DNA from: Chitinophagaceae bacterium | GTDB lineage: Bacteria; Bacteroidota; Bacteroidia; Chitinophagales; Chitinophagaceae | DNA: 64,000 nucleotides | Direction: 5' to 3' | Assembly: GCA_947459295.1 (NCBI GenBank) | Contig: CANHCY010000001.1 | Span: 62,001 to 126,000 of the forward strand | In this document: piece by piece, positions 35,020-44,776 of the stretch | Layout of the letters: each line of letters begins with the position of its first letter | How positions within the stretch are numbered: the stretch's first letter is position 1 | Position numbers and translations under genes: made by a program | The notes under the pieces: model-generated | Seen by the model: only the letters and a program-made list of their open reading frames with translations | What the model was told of the DNA's origin: nothing | Database searches by the model: none

Positions 35020-38000
35020 ATGGGTAAACCCGGGCGCTACATATGGTTGATTTTGGTTGTTTTTTGGACTTTGATAGGGTCCAAAGCGGCTATGACCCAG
35101 GTGGGCTTGTTTAACAAGGGGGCTTGGGGTAAAGTTGGGGTTACGGCTAGGGGTGTATATAAAATTGATATAGCTGCACTTAATAGTATGGGGCTTTTAC
35201 CTGCTGGGGGCGTTATTGCTTCCGATAAAATCAGACTTTTTGGATCTGGTGGTGCAATGTTACCAGAAGCGGTGGGCGAGGCGAGGTCTAGTGTTTTTAC
35301 CGAAAACGCATTACTTATAAATGATGGGGGTGATGGTATATTAAGTGGGCAAGATTTTATTGTTTTTTATGCGCCGGGTCCGCACAGGTGGCATTACGAT
35401 AGTAATAATGACCAGTATAATTATGTAAACAATTTGTATTCCGATACTGCATTTTATTTTTTAAATGTTGATGGGCATATTGGAGGAAGTGCTAAACGTA
35501 TCGGTACCGGTAATGCCGCGCATGTCAACGCCACAGCGGGTCCTCGCGTTACAAGTTTTATTGATAACTGGATTTACGAAAAGGATAATATTAATGTATT
35601 AGCCTCCGGAAAATTGTGGTTGGGTGATGCGTTTAGTATGGCGAGTGGCGGAACTACTTCGCGTAATTATGTGGTGGACATGCCTGGTTTAATTAGTACC
35701 GATAGTGTTACTTTAAAAGTATACGCTGCTGCCAGAAGCATTGGTGTGCCTGCAAATTTTGCTGTACGGGTTAATAATAATTTAGTGCAAAATGTTGTGC
35801 TTCCGGCGGTGAGCGGCGGCTTTTTAGATACCTATGCCAGTTATGTTACGGCTCAAACAAAATTTTTGGCTAGTACTGGTGCTTTGCAACTGAATGTACA
35901 ATTTAGTGCAGGCGGTGGTGGAAGTGGGGTAGGTTTTGGTGCCGAAGGTTTTTTAGATAAAATAGAATGCACGGCTACAAAGGCGCTGAGTATGAGTAGT
36001 GCCAGTAGCGGTATAGGGGGAAGTGTTGTTGGCGGGTCTGTTAGTGGCGCGCTTTTTTTTAGAAGCGCAGCTACTGCTGCAGTTACGCCGGCTACGTTTG
36101 TAGTAAACGCTGGAGGGTTGCAAAATTTTGCAAATACAACGGTGCTGGATATAACAGATATTGCTACGCCTAAAAAAATGGAAGGAAGTTTTAGTGGAAG
36201 CACATCGTCCGATTTTGTTTTTAATAACGATAGAGTTGCTTCGCGCGAGTATGTAGCGTTTACGCCATCACAAATTTTAGTACCTGCAATACTTACACCT
36301 GCGCCTAATAATAATTTGCACGCGTTGGCACTTGATACGGCAGCTAATTATTTAATTATTACGCACCCTAGTTTAGTTGCAGCGGCTAATAAATTAGCAC
36401 AGTTTCATACCGCGCAAAAAGCTGGCATTAAACCACTGGTACTTACTACAACGCAGATGAATCAGGCGTTTGGGAGTGGCGCGCCGGATCCTACGGCCAT
36501 AAGAGACGGTATCGCATTTTTTGCAAGGGCGTATGGAAGTTTGAGTGGCGGCGGGGTGGGCAGCGGCGCGGGTGGCGGCGGAACTTTTGCGCAAAAGCAG
36601 TTTTATGTTTTATTACTTGGCGCGTCTAGTTACGATTATAAAAACCGCATAAATGGCAATGTAAATTTGGTGCCGGGTTATCAGTCAAGTGCATCACTTG
36701 ATCCATTAAGTAGTTATACTAGTGATGATTATTTTGCGCTGCTGGACAGCAGCGCAAACATTAACATAGAGCCATTACTCACAAATTTTAATGCAACAAA
36801 CACACAAGTAAACATAGGCCGTATTCCTGCAAAAAACATAAGCGAGGCAAACACGGTTATCGATAAAATTATTAACTACCATAGTGCTACAAGCCAGGGC
36901 CCATGGCGTTTACAGGAGCGTTTTATAGCCGATGATAAAGATTTTAATTTGCACGTGCAAGACGCAGAAGCAGTGTCTGGTGCAGCGCAAAAAGCAAATG
37001 CTTTATTTAATCAGCAAAAAATATATTTAGATGCGTATCCATTAGTGAGTGGGAGCGGAGGAGGAAGGTATCCAGCAGTTAATGAAGCGCTCGTAAATGC
37101 ATTTAATAGTGGATCGTTAGTCATTAATTATAGTGGACACGGCAATTATTTACGCCTCGCAGACGAAGCTATTTTTAGTAGCACCGAAATCCCACTTATA
37201 AATAACGCTAGCAAGTTACCGCTAGTCATTACTGCTAGTTGCGATTTTTATCCGTACGACGATCCTTCAAAAAAATCTTTGGGGCAGCAGTTACTTTTTG
37301 GTGCTGGGAATGTTGGCGCGGGCAGCGGTGGTGTTGGCGGCGGGGGTTCTAATGCCGGTGCTAGTGGCGCTATTGCGCTACTCACAACGCCGCGCCTTGT
37401 ATTTGCGTACAGCAATAAAATTATCAACGAAAATTATTTTGTGGCAGCGCATAAACCGGATACAAATACCGGATTATTACCAACGCTTGGGGAAGCAGTT
37501 AAAAACGCTAAAAACCTTACGGTGCAGCAGTCGCGAGATTTTATCAATACCAGAAAATTTGCACTATTAGGTGATCCTGCTATGCGCCTTGCGTATCCAA
37601 ATAGTAGTATTGTTTTAGATAGTGTGAACAGTAAAATTATTGGTGCAAATGATACGCTTGTGTCTGGTAAGCTGTATACATTTAAGGGTAGCGTTATGGC
37701 GCCGCGCAGCGGCGCCATAGGCATCATTAACAGCACAAATACAAATTTTAACGGCACCCTCTATTTCACACTCTACGACAAACAAATTACGCGCACCACA
37801 CTCAAAAACGATGCATCAACACCAGCCGCAAACTTTAATGCGCAAGAAAATATTTTGTACGCTGGACTAGTGAGCGTAGCGAACGGGAAGTTTTCGGTTT
37901 CGTTTGTGCTTCCACTCGATATTAGTTTTGCCCCAGGTAAAGCAAAAATTAGCATGTATGCGCAGCAAACTATTAACCCAACACTCATAGCGCAAACTTT

Positions 38001-38790
38001 ACCTGATGCAGCAGGGGTAGACACTAGTTTTTATACCATGGGAAGTGGTGCCGTCATTACAGATAAAGTGGGCCCGGTCATTGATCTATTTTTAAATGAC
38101 TATAATTTTAAAAATGGCGGACTCACACATTCGGATCCGGTGTTACTTATAAATCTGCAAGACGCTTCCGGCATCAATACCTCTAGCAGCGCCATCGGGC
38201 ATGATATTATTGTAACGCTCGATAATAATCCGGCTACCACGCGCACGCTCAATGCATTTTATCAGGCCAATATTAATACCTACCAGTACGGTACGGTTAG
38301 ATATCAACTTCCTACTTTAACCCCTGGGCCACATACATTACAAGTGCGCGCATGGGATAATGTCAATAATTCAAACACTAGAACTTTAGGGTTTACGGTG
38401 GCCGCAACAGCCGGAAGCATCGGGTCAACTGGCGGTGCAACTGGCGGCGGAACCGGTGGCACCGGCACCTCAAGCGACATGTCTCCACTGGTGATAGACA
38501 AGGTTATGAACTTCCCTAATCCTTTTACCGATCAAACCACTTTTTCATTTGAGCATAATTTTCCGGGGCAAAACATAGCGGTAAACCTTAGTATTTATAC
38601 GCAAAATGGCAAGCTGGTCAAACAAATTAATAAAACTGCTAATACAAATGGCACCCGAAATGTGCAAATTACTTGGGACGGTACCGATGCCACGGGTTCA
38701 AAAATTGCAAGAAATGTTTATATTTACAAAATACAAATAAGCGCGGCGGGCACAAATTATCAGACCTCCGGAAAACTTATTTGTTTGTAA
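35020..38790 (+). CDS. porU: Type IX secretion system sortase PorU
   Basis: This 1256-residue C25-type cysteine peptidase cuts the C-terminal signal of T9SS cargo and attaches it at the cell surface. The signal peptide after the ATG at 35020 (YIWLILVVFWTLIGSKAAMTQ) fixes the start; the frame also has a GTG at 34924. The catalytic dyad is His707 in VINYSGHGNYLRL and Cys741 in VITASCDFYPYDDP. A C-terminal domain with FPNPFTDQTTFSFEHN and DGTDATGSKIARNVYIYKI resembles the CTD fold PorU keeps. Several Gly/Ser-rich insertions are unusual, two of them in the peptidase region. PorV follows 80 bp later. Confidence 0.93.
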   Translation: MGKPGRYIWLILVVFWTLIGSKAAMTQVGLFNKGAWGKVGVTARGVYKIDIAALNSMGLLPAGGVIASDKIRLFGSGGAMLPEAVGEARSSVFTENALLINDGGDGILSGQDFIVFYAPGPHRWHYDSNNDQYNYVNNLYSDTAFYFLNVDGHIGGSAKRIGTGNAAHVNATAGPRVTSFIDNWIYEKDNINVLASGKLWLGDAFSMASGGTTSRNYVVDMPGLISTDSVTLKVYAAARSIGVPANFAVRVNNNLVQNVVLPAVSGGFLDTYASYVTAQTKFLASTGALQLNVQFSAGGGGSGVGFGAEGFLDKIECTATKALSMSSASSGIGGSVVGGSVSGALFFRSAATAAVTPATFVVNAGGLQNFANTTVLDITDIATPKKMEGSFSGSTSSDFVFNNDRVASREYVAFTPSQILVPAILTPAPNNNLHALALDTAANYLIITHPSLVAAANKLAQFHTAQKAGIKPLVLTTTQMNQAFGSGAPDPTAIRDGIAFFARAYGSLSGGGVGSGAGGGGTFAQKQFYVLLLGASSYDYKNRINGNVNLVPGYQSSASLDPLSSYTSDDYFALLDSSANINIEPLLTNFNATNTQVNIGRIPAKNISEANTVIDKIINYHSATSQGPWRLQERFIADDKDFNLHVQDAEAVSGAAQKANALFNQQKIYLDAYPLVSGSGGGRYPAVNEALVNAFNSGSLVINYSGHGNYLRLADEAIFSSTEIPLINNASKLPLVITASCDFYPYDDPSKKSLGQQLLFGAGNVGAGSGGVGGGGSNAGASGAIALLTTPRLVFAYSNKIINENYFVAAHKPDTNTGLLPTLGEAVKNAKNLTVQQSRDFINTRKFALLGDPAMRLAYPNSSIVLDSVNSKIIGANDTLVSGKLYTFKGSVMAPRSGAIGIINSTNTNFNGTLYFTLYDKQITRTTLKNDASTPAANFNAQENILYAGLVSVANGKFSVSFVLPLDISFAPGKAKISMYAQQTINPTLIAQTLPDAAGVDTSFYTMGSGAVITDKVGPVIDLFLNDYNFKNGGLTHSDPVLLINLQDASGINTSSSAIGHDIIVTLDNNPATTRTLNAFYQANINTYQYGTVRYQLPTLTPGPHTLQVRAWDNVNNSNTRTLGFTVAATAGSIGSTGGATGGGTGGTGTSSDMSPLVIDKVMNFPNPFTDQTTFSFEHNFPGQNIAVNLSIYTQNGKLVKQINKTANTNGTRNVQITWDGTDATGSKIARNVYIYKIQISAAGTNYQTSGKLICL

Positions 38791-38870
38791 CCCCCCTTTT
38801 GTACTAAATGTTTTGAATGGTTTAAATTTTACTTTAAAAATTTTACTGGCTTCACACAAAACATTTGACT

Positions 38871-40073
38871 ATGTCTACATTTCACGCATCGTATAAAGCG
38901 CCACTAACTGCCGCATCTAAAAATGCATGCAAACTTTTTCGCGCAACAATCGCGGCAATAGCAATCATCGCATTAACTTCTATTAGCACAACAGTAATCG
39001 CTCAAGCCGATTCTATAAACATTGTGTCTACGGCGGTTCCGTTTTTGCGTATTTCTCCAGATGCGCGCGCAGGTGGTATGGGTGATGTAGCTATTGCAAC
39101 TTCTCCAGACGCCAACGCTTCTTTTTGGAATATTTCAAAAGTTAATTTTGCAAAAAAGCGCGGCGCCATTGCTGTTAACTACACGCCTTGGTTAAAAGAT
39201 TTAGGTTTAACGGATGTGTATTTAGCAACCGTTGCGGGGTATCGTCAACTCGATGATGTGCAGGCCGTTACCGGATCACTTCGTTTTTTTAGTTTAGGAA
39301 ATATTCAGTTAACAGATTATTCTGGTAATTTATTAAACTCGGTAAAACCTTCAGAATTCGCTGTAGACCTAGGTTACACGCGTATGCTGAATGATAAAAT
39401 GAGTGTGGGTGTGGCGCTTAGATATATTAATTCACGCCTTGTTGTGGGCGATGTTGGAACCGGTGTTTTATACAAAGCAGGTAACGCTGTTTCTGCGGAT
39501 GTTTCTGTATTTCATGATGCTACTGATGAAGGCGAAGGTTTACGCTGGGGTGTAGTGCTTTCAAATTTGGGAACAAAAATTGGGTACACCAACGATGCAA
39601 AAAATAAAGATTTTATACCTGCAAACTTTGGCGCAGGGGTTTCTTATACCAAAGATTTAGACGGAAGTAATAAAATTACATTTGCCCTCGACATTAATAA
39701 ATTACTCGTACCTGCGGCGCCTACTGCAACGGGTGTTTACAGCGTAGATTCTGCCAATTTATCGGAATACCGCACAGGTGGCGTAGTGGCTAGCTGGTTA
39801 AAATCTTTTAATGATGGAACGGGTGTTGGAAAATCTATGCAAGTATCTGGTGGATTAGAGTATGCATATAACGAACAGTTTTTTGTTCGCGCTGGATATT
39901 TTTATGAAAACAGAAACCGCGGTAATAGAAAATACGCAACAGTAGGAGCGGGCTTTAAGCTCGATTTTATGGATATTAATTTATCGTATCTGATTCCTGC
40001 TGGAGCAGGCATTACGCGTAATCCATTATCCAATACCATGCGCCTGGGCGTTGCCTTTAAACTTGGTGAATAA
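38871..40073 (+). CDS. porV: Type IX secretion outer membrane shuttle protein PorV (LptO)
   Basis: This 400-residue outer membrane beta-barrel of the FadL-like PorV family has a long signal region ending near [10 protein letters not shown]. The family opening is [34 protein letters not shown]. The barrel ends in [17 protein letters not shown]. PorV collects cargo from the T9SS translocon and brings it to PorU, the gene directly upstream. An in-frame TTG at 38865 precedes the chosen ATG by two codons. The 3' end overlaps convergent ispF by 17 bp. Confidence 0.95.
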   Translation: MSTFHASYKAPLTAASKNACKLFRATIAAIAIIALTSISTTVIAQADSINIVSTAVPFLRISPDARAGGMGDVAIATSPDANASFWNISKVNFAKKRGAIAVNYTPWLKDLGLTDVYLATVAGYRQLDDVQAVTGSLRFFSLGNIQLTDYSGNLLNSVKPSEFAVDLGYTRMLNDKMSVGVALRYINSRLVVGDVGTGVLYKAGNAVSADVSVFHDATDEGEGLRWGVVLSNLGTKIGYTNDAKNKDFIPANFGAGVSYTKDLDGSNKITFALDINKLLVPAAPTATGVYSVDSANLSEYRTGGVVASWLKSFNDGTGVGKSMQVSGGLEYAYNEQFFVRAGYFYENRNRGNRKYATVGAGFKLDFMDINLSYLIPAGAGITRNPLSNTMRLGVAFKLGE

Positions 40074-40536
40074 TACAAACGGCGTGTGCTACAAGGCCTT
40101 CCTCTCTGCCAACAAAACCCATCGTTTCGGTAGTTGTAGCTTTAATAGAAACATCTTTTATGCCAATGCCTAAAATGTTTGCAATGGTTTCTTGCATGGT
40201 GGCAACATAAGGTTTAATTTTTGGCGCTTCTAAACAAAGTGACGCGTCTATGTTTCCAATCGCATAACCCTCGGCTTCAATTAATGCGCGTGTTTTAGCG
40301 AGTAAAATTTTACTGTCAATATTTTTAAACTCCATTGAGGTATCCGGAAAATGAACGCCAATATCTCCAAGGCATGCGGCGCCAAGTAGTGCATCGCAAA
40401 TAGCGTGTAATAATACATCGGCATCGGAGTGGCCTAGGGCACCTTTATGGTGAGGGATGGTAACGCCACCAATAACCAAATCTCTACCTTCTACTAGTTG
40501 GTGAAAATCAATGCCGTAGCCAATGCGTAGTTTCAT
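40057..40536 (-). CDS. ispF: 2-C-methyl-D-erythritol 2,4-cyclodiphosphate synthase
   Basis: This 159-residue MEP-pathway enzyme forms the cyclic diphosphate intermediate of isoprenoid synthesis. Metal ligands are in [11 protein letters not shown] (DxH) and [20 protein letters not shown], followed by GDIGVHFPD and the C-terminal [22 protein letters not shown]. The ATG at 40536 gives the normal N-terminus; a TTG at 40557 lies within a promoter-like TAACTTTG. It is encoded alone, apart from other MEP genes. Confidence 0.97.
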   Translation of the reverse strand: MKLRIGYGIDFHQLVEGRDLVIGGVTIPHHKGALGHSDADVLLHAICDALLGAACLGDIGVHFPDTSMEFKNIDSKILLAKTRALIEAEGYAIGNIDASLCLEAPKIKPYVATMQETIANILGIGIKDVSIKATTTETMGFVGREEGLVAHAVCIIHQV

Positions 40537-40554
40537 GTATTTCAAATTGTGTTT

Positions 40555-40562
40555 CAAAGTTA
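40555..40562 (-). promoter_or_regulatory. -7 promoter element for ispF
   Basis: The minus strand reads TAACTTTG, an exact TAnnTTTG match, 18 bp upstream of the ispF ATG. On the plus strand TATCTTTA (40571-40578) with ATTG 21 bp before it is a weaker candidate for the divergent dehydrogenase gene. Confidence 0.45.
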
Positions 40563-40584
40563 CGTTTTTATATCTTTACCGGGT

Positions 40585-41877
40585 ATGAAGCAGCAGCCTG
40601 TTATTGCCGTTATTGGACTTGGATATGTGGGACTCCCGCTGGCAGCTGCGTTTAGTGCTCAATACCGGGTTATTGGATATGATATAAATGAAGAGCGGAT
40701 AGCGCAGTTACAAAACGGCATCGACGCAACGCATGAAATTGTGCCGGAGGTTTTAAAGGCCGCGATTAACGCCACAAGTAGTAGTGTAGGTTTAACCCTC
40801 ACGCACAATCCAAACGATTTATCCGAAGCCAATATTTTTATAGTAACGGTTCCAACACCACTTACATCAGATAATTTACCTGAATTAAGTTTTTTAACCG
40901 CTGCTAGTGAAGTTGTAGGAAAACATATTAAGCCTGAGGGCATTGTGGTGTATGAATCTACGGTGTACCCAGGTTGTACCGAGGAGGTTTGTGTGCCGGT
41001 GGTGGAGGCGCATAGTGGTCTAGTTTTTAATACAAATTTTTTTGTTGGTTATTCACCAGAACGAATAAACCCAGGAGATACGCTTAGGCCACTACAATCT
41101 ATTGTAAAAGTGGTGTCCGGAAGTACGCCAGCAGTTACCGAGCAGCTTGCAAGTTTATATGGGTCCATTATTACGGCGGGTGTTTTTGCTGCCTCTAGTA
41201 TTAAAGTGGCCGAAGCTGCTAAGGCCATCGAAAATGCACAGCGCGACGTAAATATTTCATTTATGAATGAGTTAGCGTTACTGTTTGATGCATTGCAAAT
41301 TGATACACAAGAAGTGCTTGAGGCGGCGCGTACCAAATGGAATTTTTTACCCTATAGCCCTGGGCTGGTTGGCGGACACTGCATTAGTGTAGATCCGCAT
41401 TACTTGGCGTTTAAAGCAAAAGCAGTAGGGTATGAGCCGCATGTTATTTTATCAGGAAGGGCTGTTAATGAAAAAATGGGAGTGTTTGTTGCGCAAAAAA
41501 TTATTACTGCACTAGCCACAAAATTTAATGGAAATATTGCAAATAAAACCGTGCTAATTGCTGGCTTTTCATTTAAAGAAAACTGCCCCGATACCCGCAA
41601 TACTAAAGTAATTGATATTTACACAACCCTATCTGCTGCTGGGTTACAGGTAAGTGTGTTTGACCCGGTGGCAGATGCTGCAATGGTGCAAAAGTCCTTT
41701 AATTTAAAACTAACTGATCATAATAGTTTAGCAACTCATTACGACGCAATTATTTTAGCGGTCCCTCACCAGCAAATACTAGCAACCATTAATTTTGAAT
41801 CCTATAAAAATGCTGGTTCATTTATTTACGATGTAAAAGGAGTGCTCCCTAAGGCCATTGTATACGGAAGGCTTTAG
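40585..41877 (+). CDS. Nucleotide-sugar dehydrogenase (UDP-HexNAc 6-dehydrogenase, TviB/WbpO type)
   Basis: This 430-residue UDP-glucose/GDP-mannose dehydrogenase-family enzyme oxidises the C6 hydroxyl of a UDP-sugar to the uronic acid using two NAD+. It shows the Rossmann loop IAVIGLGYVGLPLAAAF, TVPTPLTSDNLPEL, SPERINPGD, EAAKAIENAQRDVNISFMNE and the catalytic Cys266 in GLVGGHCISVDPHYLAFKA, then GFSFKENCPDTRNTK. The NAxR-type pattern fits UDP-N-acetylgalactosamine or -mannosamine better than UDP-glucose. The frame could start at TTG 40549, but the ATG at 40585 gives the usual N-terminus. It opens the polysaccharide locus. Confidence 0.92.
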   Translation: MKQQPVIAVIGLGYVGLPLAAAFSAQYRVIGYDINEERIAQLQNGIDATHEIVPEVLKAAINATSSSVGLTLTHNPNDLSEANIFIVTVPTPLTSDNLPELSFLTAASEVVGKHIKPEGIVVYESTVYPGCTEEVCVPVVEAHSGLVFNTNFFVGYSPERINPGDTLRPLQSIVKVVSGSTPAVTEQLASLYGSIITAGVFAASSIKVAEAAKAIENAQRDVNISFMNELALLFDALQIDTQEVLEAARTKWNFLPYSPGLVGGHCISVDPHYLAFKAKAVGYEPHVILSGRAVNEKMGVFVAQKIITALATKFNGNIANKTVLIAGFSFKENCPDTRNTKVIDIYTTLSAAGLQVSVFDPVADAAMVQKSFNLKLTDHNSLATHYDAIILAVPHQQILATINFESYKNAGSFIYDVKGVLPKAIVYGRL

Positions 41878-41971
41878 GAAAATCTTCAAAATCCCCGCTT
41901 GTTAAAGGTTTTGAGCCTGATTTTAAACAATGAATGATATATAATCTTAATAAGTTTTTCGCCGTTTTTTA

Positions 41972-42002
41972 ATTGACTTTCACTGAATTAGCTATATATT
42001 TG
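41972..42002 (+). promoter_or_regulatory. Promoter of the polysaccharide export operon
   Basis: TATATTTG at 41995-42002 is an exact -7 element; ATTG at 41972-41975 lies 19 bp before it as a near-consensus -33. Transcription should begin near 42008, about 310 nt upstream of the Wza-like start, implying a long untranslated leader. Confidence 0.7.
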
Positions 42003-42318
42003 CAGGAGTTGAGTTGATAGCGTATGAATTACCCCCCCCCACGTCTATTAACTTACTAAAAATCAATTAGTTGCGTTTGTAAAAATTAACCTATCCCCCC
42101 TAGTTTATGTTGCTACCGTGGATGGGTATTTTATTTTTAGCACTAAACGATTAAAATAATACTTGGTCTAAGCGGCGGAAAGCTGTCAATTGGCGGCTGC
42201 TACTTGTGACTGAGAAAGGCGGAGCCCTGCGCTGGAGCCAACAAAAGCGCAACAAACACAACAAAACAACCAATTCAAACCTATTTTATCCCCCCAATTT
42301 TTTAAACCATACTTGTAC
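42003..42318 (+). other. Long 5' leader of the polysaccharide export operon
   Basis: The 441-bp gap between 41877 and 42319 has no convincing coding frame. The transcribed part holds a run of nine C (42032-42040), two runs of six C (42095-42100 and 42291-42296), and a G/C-rich segment (about 42168-42245) with a direct GGAGCC repeat, all unusual for this AT-rich genome. No known riboswitch was recognised. It may carry an attenuation, protein-binding or slippage-based switch. Confidence 0.4.
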
Positions 42319-44766
42319 ATGCAATTACAACAACTCATAAAAAAAGCAGGTTTCATTATTCTAACAATAATGCTAGTTGCTACTACAGCCACTGCGCAAG
42401 ATTTGTTTAAGGGTAATAATCTAGCCAACGTTAAGGTAGATCAGTTAACAGATGCAGATATTGCAAAATTAAAAACGCAGTTAACCTCTCAGGGAATTAC
42501 TATTGACCAGGCAGAGCCTATGGCTATTGCAAAAGGCATGAGTGCTGCAGAGTTTGCAAAACTTAAGGCACGTGTTGCCGGTGCAGCAACCACCACAGGA
42601 GCAAAAACAACCAAAGCTCCAGAGGCGCGCACCAACAACCCAACCGATACTGCAGACACTGAAAACTACACGCAAAAACAGCCTAAGCCATTAATCAATC
42701 CACTCATTTTTGGATCAGAACTTTATACTAGTGTTGCGCCTAGTTTTGAACCCAACATGTCACTTGCAACGCCGCTTAATTATGTGCTTGGCCCTAACGA
42801 CCAAATTGCCATTAGCGTGTATGGTGTGCAGGAATACAGTGGCGATTTACTAGTGAGTCCAGAAGGAAACATTAATGTTCCTAACGTTGGCCTGATAAGA
42901 GTTGCAGGATTAACAATAGAAGATGCAACTCAAAAAATCAAAAACACCATGGGTGCAACAGTGTATTCTTACCTCCGCAGTGGTGGAAGTAAAATATCTG
43001 TTACCCTTAGTAAAATACGCACCATTAAAGTAACCATTATTGGTGCCAACCGCCCAGCAACTTACAGGCTGTCTAGTTTAGCAACAGTCTTTAATGCACT
43101 TTATGTGAGTGGTGGTCCAACAGCGTTTGGATCTTTTAGAGAAATTGAATTACTCCGCGATAACAAACTATTTAAAAAAATAGATTTGTACCGCATGCTT
43201 TTAAATGGCGATCAATCGGATAATGTGGGTTTAAAAGATAATGATGTTATCAGAATCCCTTCATACAAAACAAGAGTTTCTATAGAAGGTCAAGTAAAAC
43301 GCCCAGGCATTTTTGAAGTTTTAGCTGGTGAAAATTTCGCTAATATTTTAGCATTTGCATCTGGCTTTACCGACACTGCGTACCAAGCAAGTGTTAAAGT
43401 ATATGCACAAACAAATAAAGAGCGTCAAATTAAAGATTTACAAGAAACGCAGTACAATAATTACCAACCTCAAATTGGTGATGTATTTGTTGTAAGTAAA
43501 TTATTAAACCGCTTTAGTAACCGCGTAAAAATTGCTGGTGCAGTATACAGGCCCGATGTATTTGAACTTACCAGTAATTTAAAAGTTGCCGACCTTATCC
43601 GTAAAGCAGATGGTTTAACCGAAGACGCTTACACCGGCCGAGCACAAATTATTCGTTTACAAGAAGACCTTACCAGATCGGTAATAAGTTTTGACGTAGC
43701 TAAAGCGCTTAACGGCGATGCTAACAATAATTTTTTATTAAACAGAGAAGATGAAGTAGTGATCACTTCTAAATTAGACCTTAGAGATTCTTTAAACGTA
43801 TACATACAAGGTGAAATACGTAAGCCTGGTTCTTTTGAATTTACACAAGGCATCACATTAAAAGATTTGATTTTACAAGCAGGTGGTTTTACCGACGCTG
43901 CATTTAAAAGTATTGAAATTGCGCGCTTAATTAAGCGCGATAGTATCGAACAAAAAGATTTTAGAGCCGCCGAAATTATTAGTACCGAGGTGGATGGTGA
44001 TATCAGCACTGCCGCTGCAAGTATTAAGCTTACCCCGTTTGATGTAATTACGGTTAAAAGAAAAGCAGGTTATACATTACCTGAATCGGTACGTATATCT
44101 GGCCAAGTGCAATACCCAGGCCCATATGCATTAAGTGCAAGAAACGAGCGCGTAAGTGCGATATTAAAGCGGGCGGGTGGTTATACTGCCGATGCATTTA
44201 TTGAGGGCGCTTATTTAGTGCACAACAAAACTGCAGAAGAAAAAAAGCGTGAAGAAGAAAATATTGAGCGCGCACAAAAAATATTAAAAGATTCTAGTGG
44301 TCTTGCACAATTAGAGGCGCAAAAAAACACTGCGTTTATTAAAGTGCCACTTAATTTAGATAAAATTTTAAGTAATCCAGGGTCTGAAGAAGACATTGTT
44401 TTAAAAGTTGGCGACGAAATTTTTATTCCTAAATACGATGGGCAAATTAAAGTAGGCGGCGCGGTATTATTAACCACGCAAGTACCTTACAGTAAAAACA
44501 ACAGTTTTGGTAATTACATAACTGCAGCGGGTGGTTACAGTGCCGATGCTATCAAGCGCAAGGCCTATATTGTATATGCCAATGGCGAAGCTGCTAGGTC
44601 TAGTAAGTTTTTATTTTTTACAACCAGACCCAAAGTAAAACCAGGGTCTGAAATTATAGTACCTAAAAAGGCTGAGGGTAAAAAGGTAAGTACTGGTGAG
44701 CTTATTGGCATTAGTAGTTCCATAGCATCACTTGCTGGTTTAATTATAGCCTTATTAAGATTATAA
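42319..44766 (+). CDS. Wza-like polysaccharide export protein with SLBB repeats
   Basis: This 815-residue outer-membrane export protein has a signal peptide ending near ATTATAQ, a short helical region (LKTQLTSQGITIDQA, AEFAKLKARV), the polysaccharide export (PES) domain at about 150-235 (YVLGPNDQIAISVYGVQEYSGDLLVSPEGNINVPNVG), then at least five SLBB beta-grasp units (for example VSIEGQVKRPGIFEVLAGE, VYIQGEIRKPGSFEFTQG, VRISGQVQYPGPYALSA). It ends in a hydrophobic segment (ELIGISSSIASLAGLIIALLRL). It is much longer than E. coli Wza, as usual in Bacteroidota. It forms the periplasmic and outer membrane channel with the Wzz-like protein 10 bp downstream. Confidence 0.93.
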   Translation: MQLQQLIKKAGFIILTIMLVATTATAQDLFKGNNLANVKVDQLTDADIAKLKTQLTSQGITIDQAEPMAIAKGMSAAEFAKLKARVAGAATTTGAKTTKAPEARTNNPTDTADTENYTQKQPKPLINPLIFGSELYTSVAPSFEPNMSLATPLNYVLGPNDQIAISVYGVQEYSGDLLVSPEGNINVPNVGLIRVAGLTIEDATQKIKNTMGATVYSYLRSGGSKISVTLSKIRTIKVTIIGANRPATYRLSSLATVFNALYVSGGPTAFGSFREIELLRDNKLFKKIDLYRMLLNGDQSDNVGLKDNDVIRIPSYKTRVSIEGQVKRPGIFEVLAGENFANILAFASGFTDTAYQASVKVYAQTNKERQIKDLQETQYNNYQPQIGDVFVVSKLLNRFSNRVKIAGAVYRPDVFELTSNLKVADLIRKADGLTEDAYTGRAQIIRLQEDLTRSVISFDVAKALNGDANNNFLLNREDEVVITSKLDLRDSLNVYIQGEIRKPGSFEFTQGITLKDLILQAGGFTDAAFKSIEIARLIKRDSIEQKDFRAAEIISTEVDGDISTAAASIKLTPFDVITVKRKAGYTLPESVRISGQVQYPGPYALSARNERVSAILKRAGGYTADAFIEGAYLVHNKTAEEKKREEENIERAQKILKDSSGLAQLEAQKNTAFIKVPLNLDKILSNPGSEEDIVLKVGDEIFIPKYDGQIKVGGAVLLTTQVPYSKNNSFGNYITAAGGYSADAIKRKAYIVYANGEAARSSKFLFFTTRPKVKPGSEIIVPKKAEGKKVSTGELIGISSSIASLAGLIIALLRL

Positions 44767-44776
44767 AGTATCCCCC

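Noticed and set aside
35853-36203. 116-codon antisense frame within porU
   Set aside because: Pro/Leu-rich translation that mirrors the Gly/Ser-rich codons of porU; a shadow of codon bias.
42186-42428. Antisense frame across the leader and start of the Wza-like gene
   Set aside because: Covers the signal peptide region of the Wza-like gene on the other strand; Cys/Val-rich low-complexity product, no homology seen.
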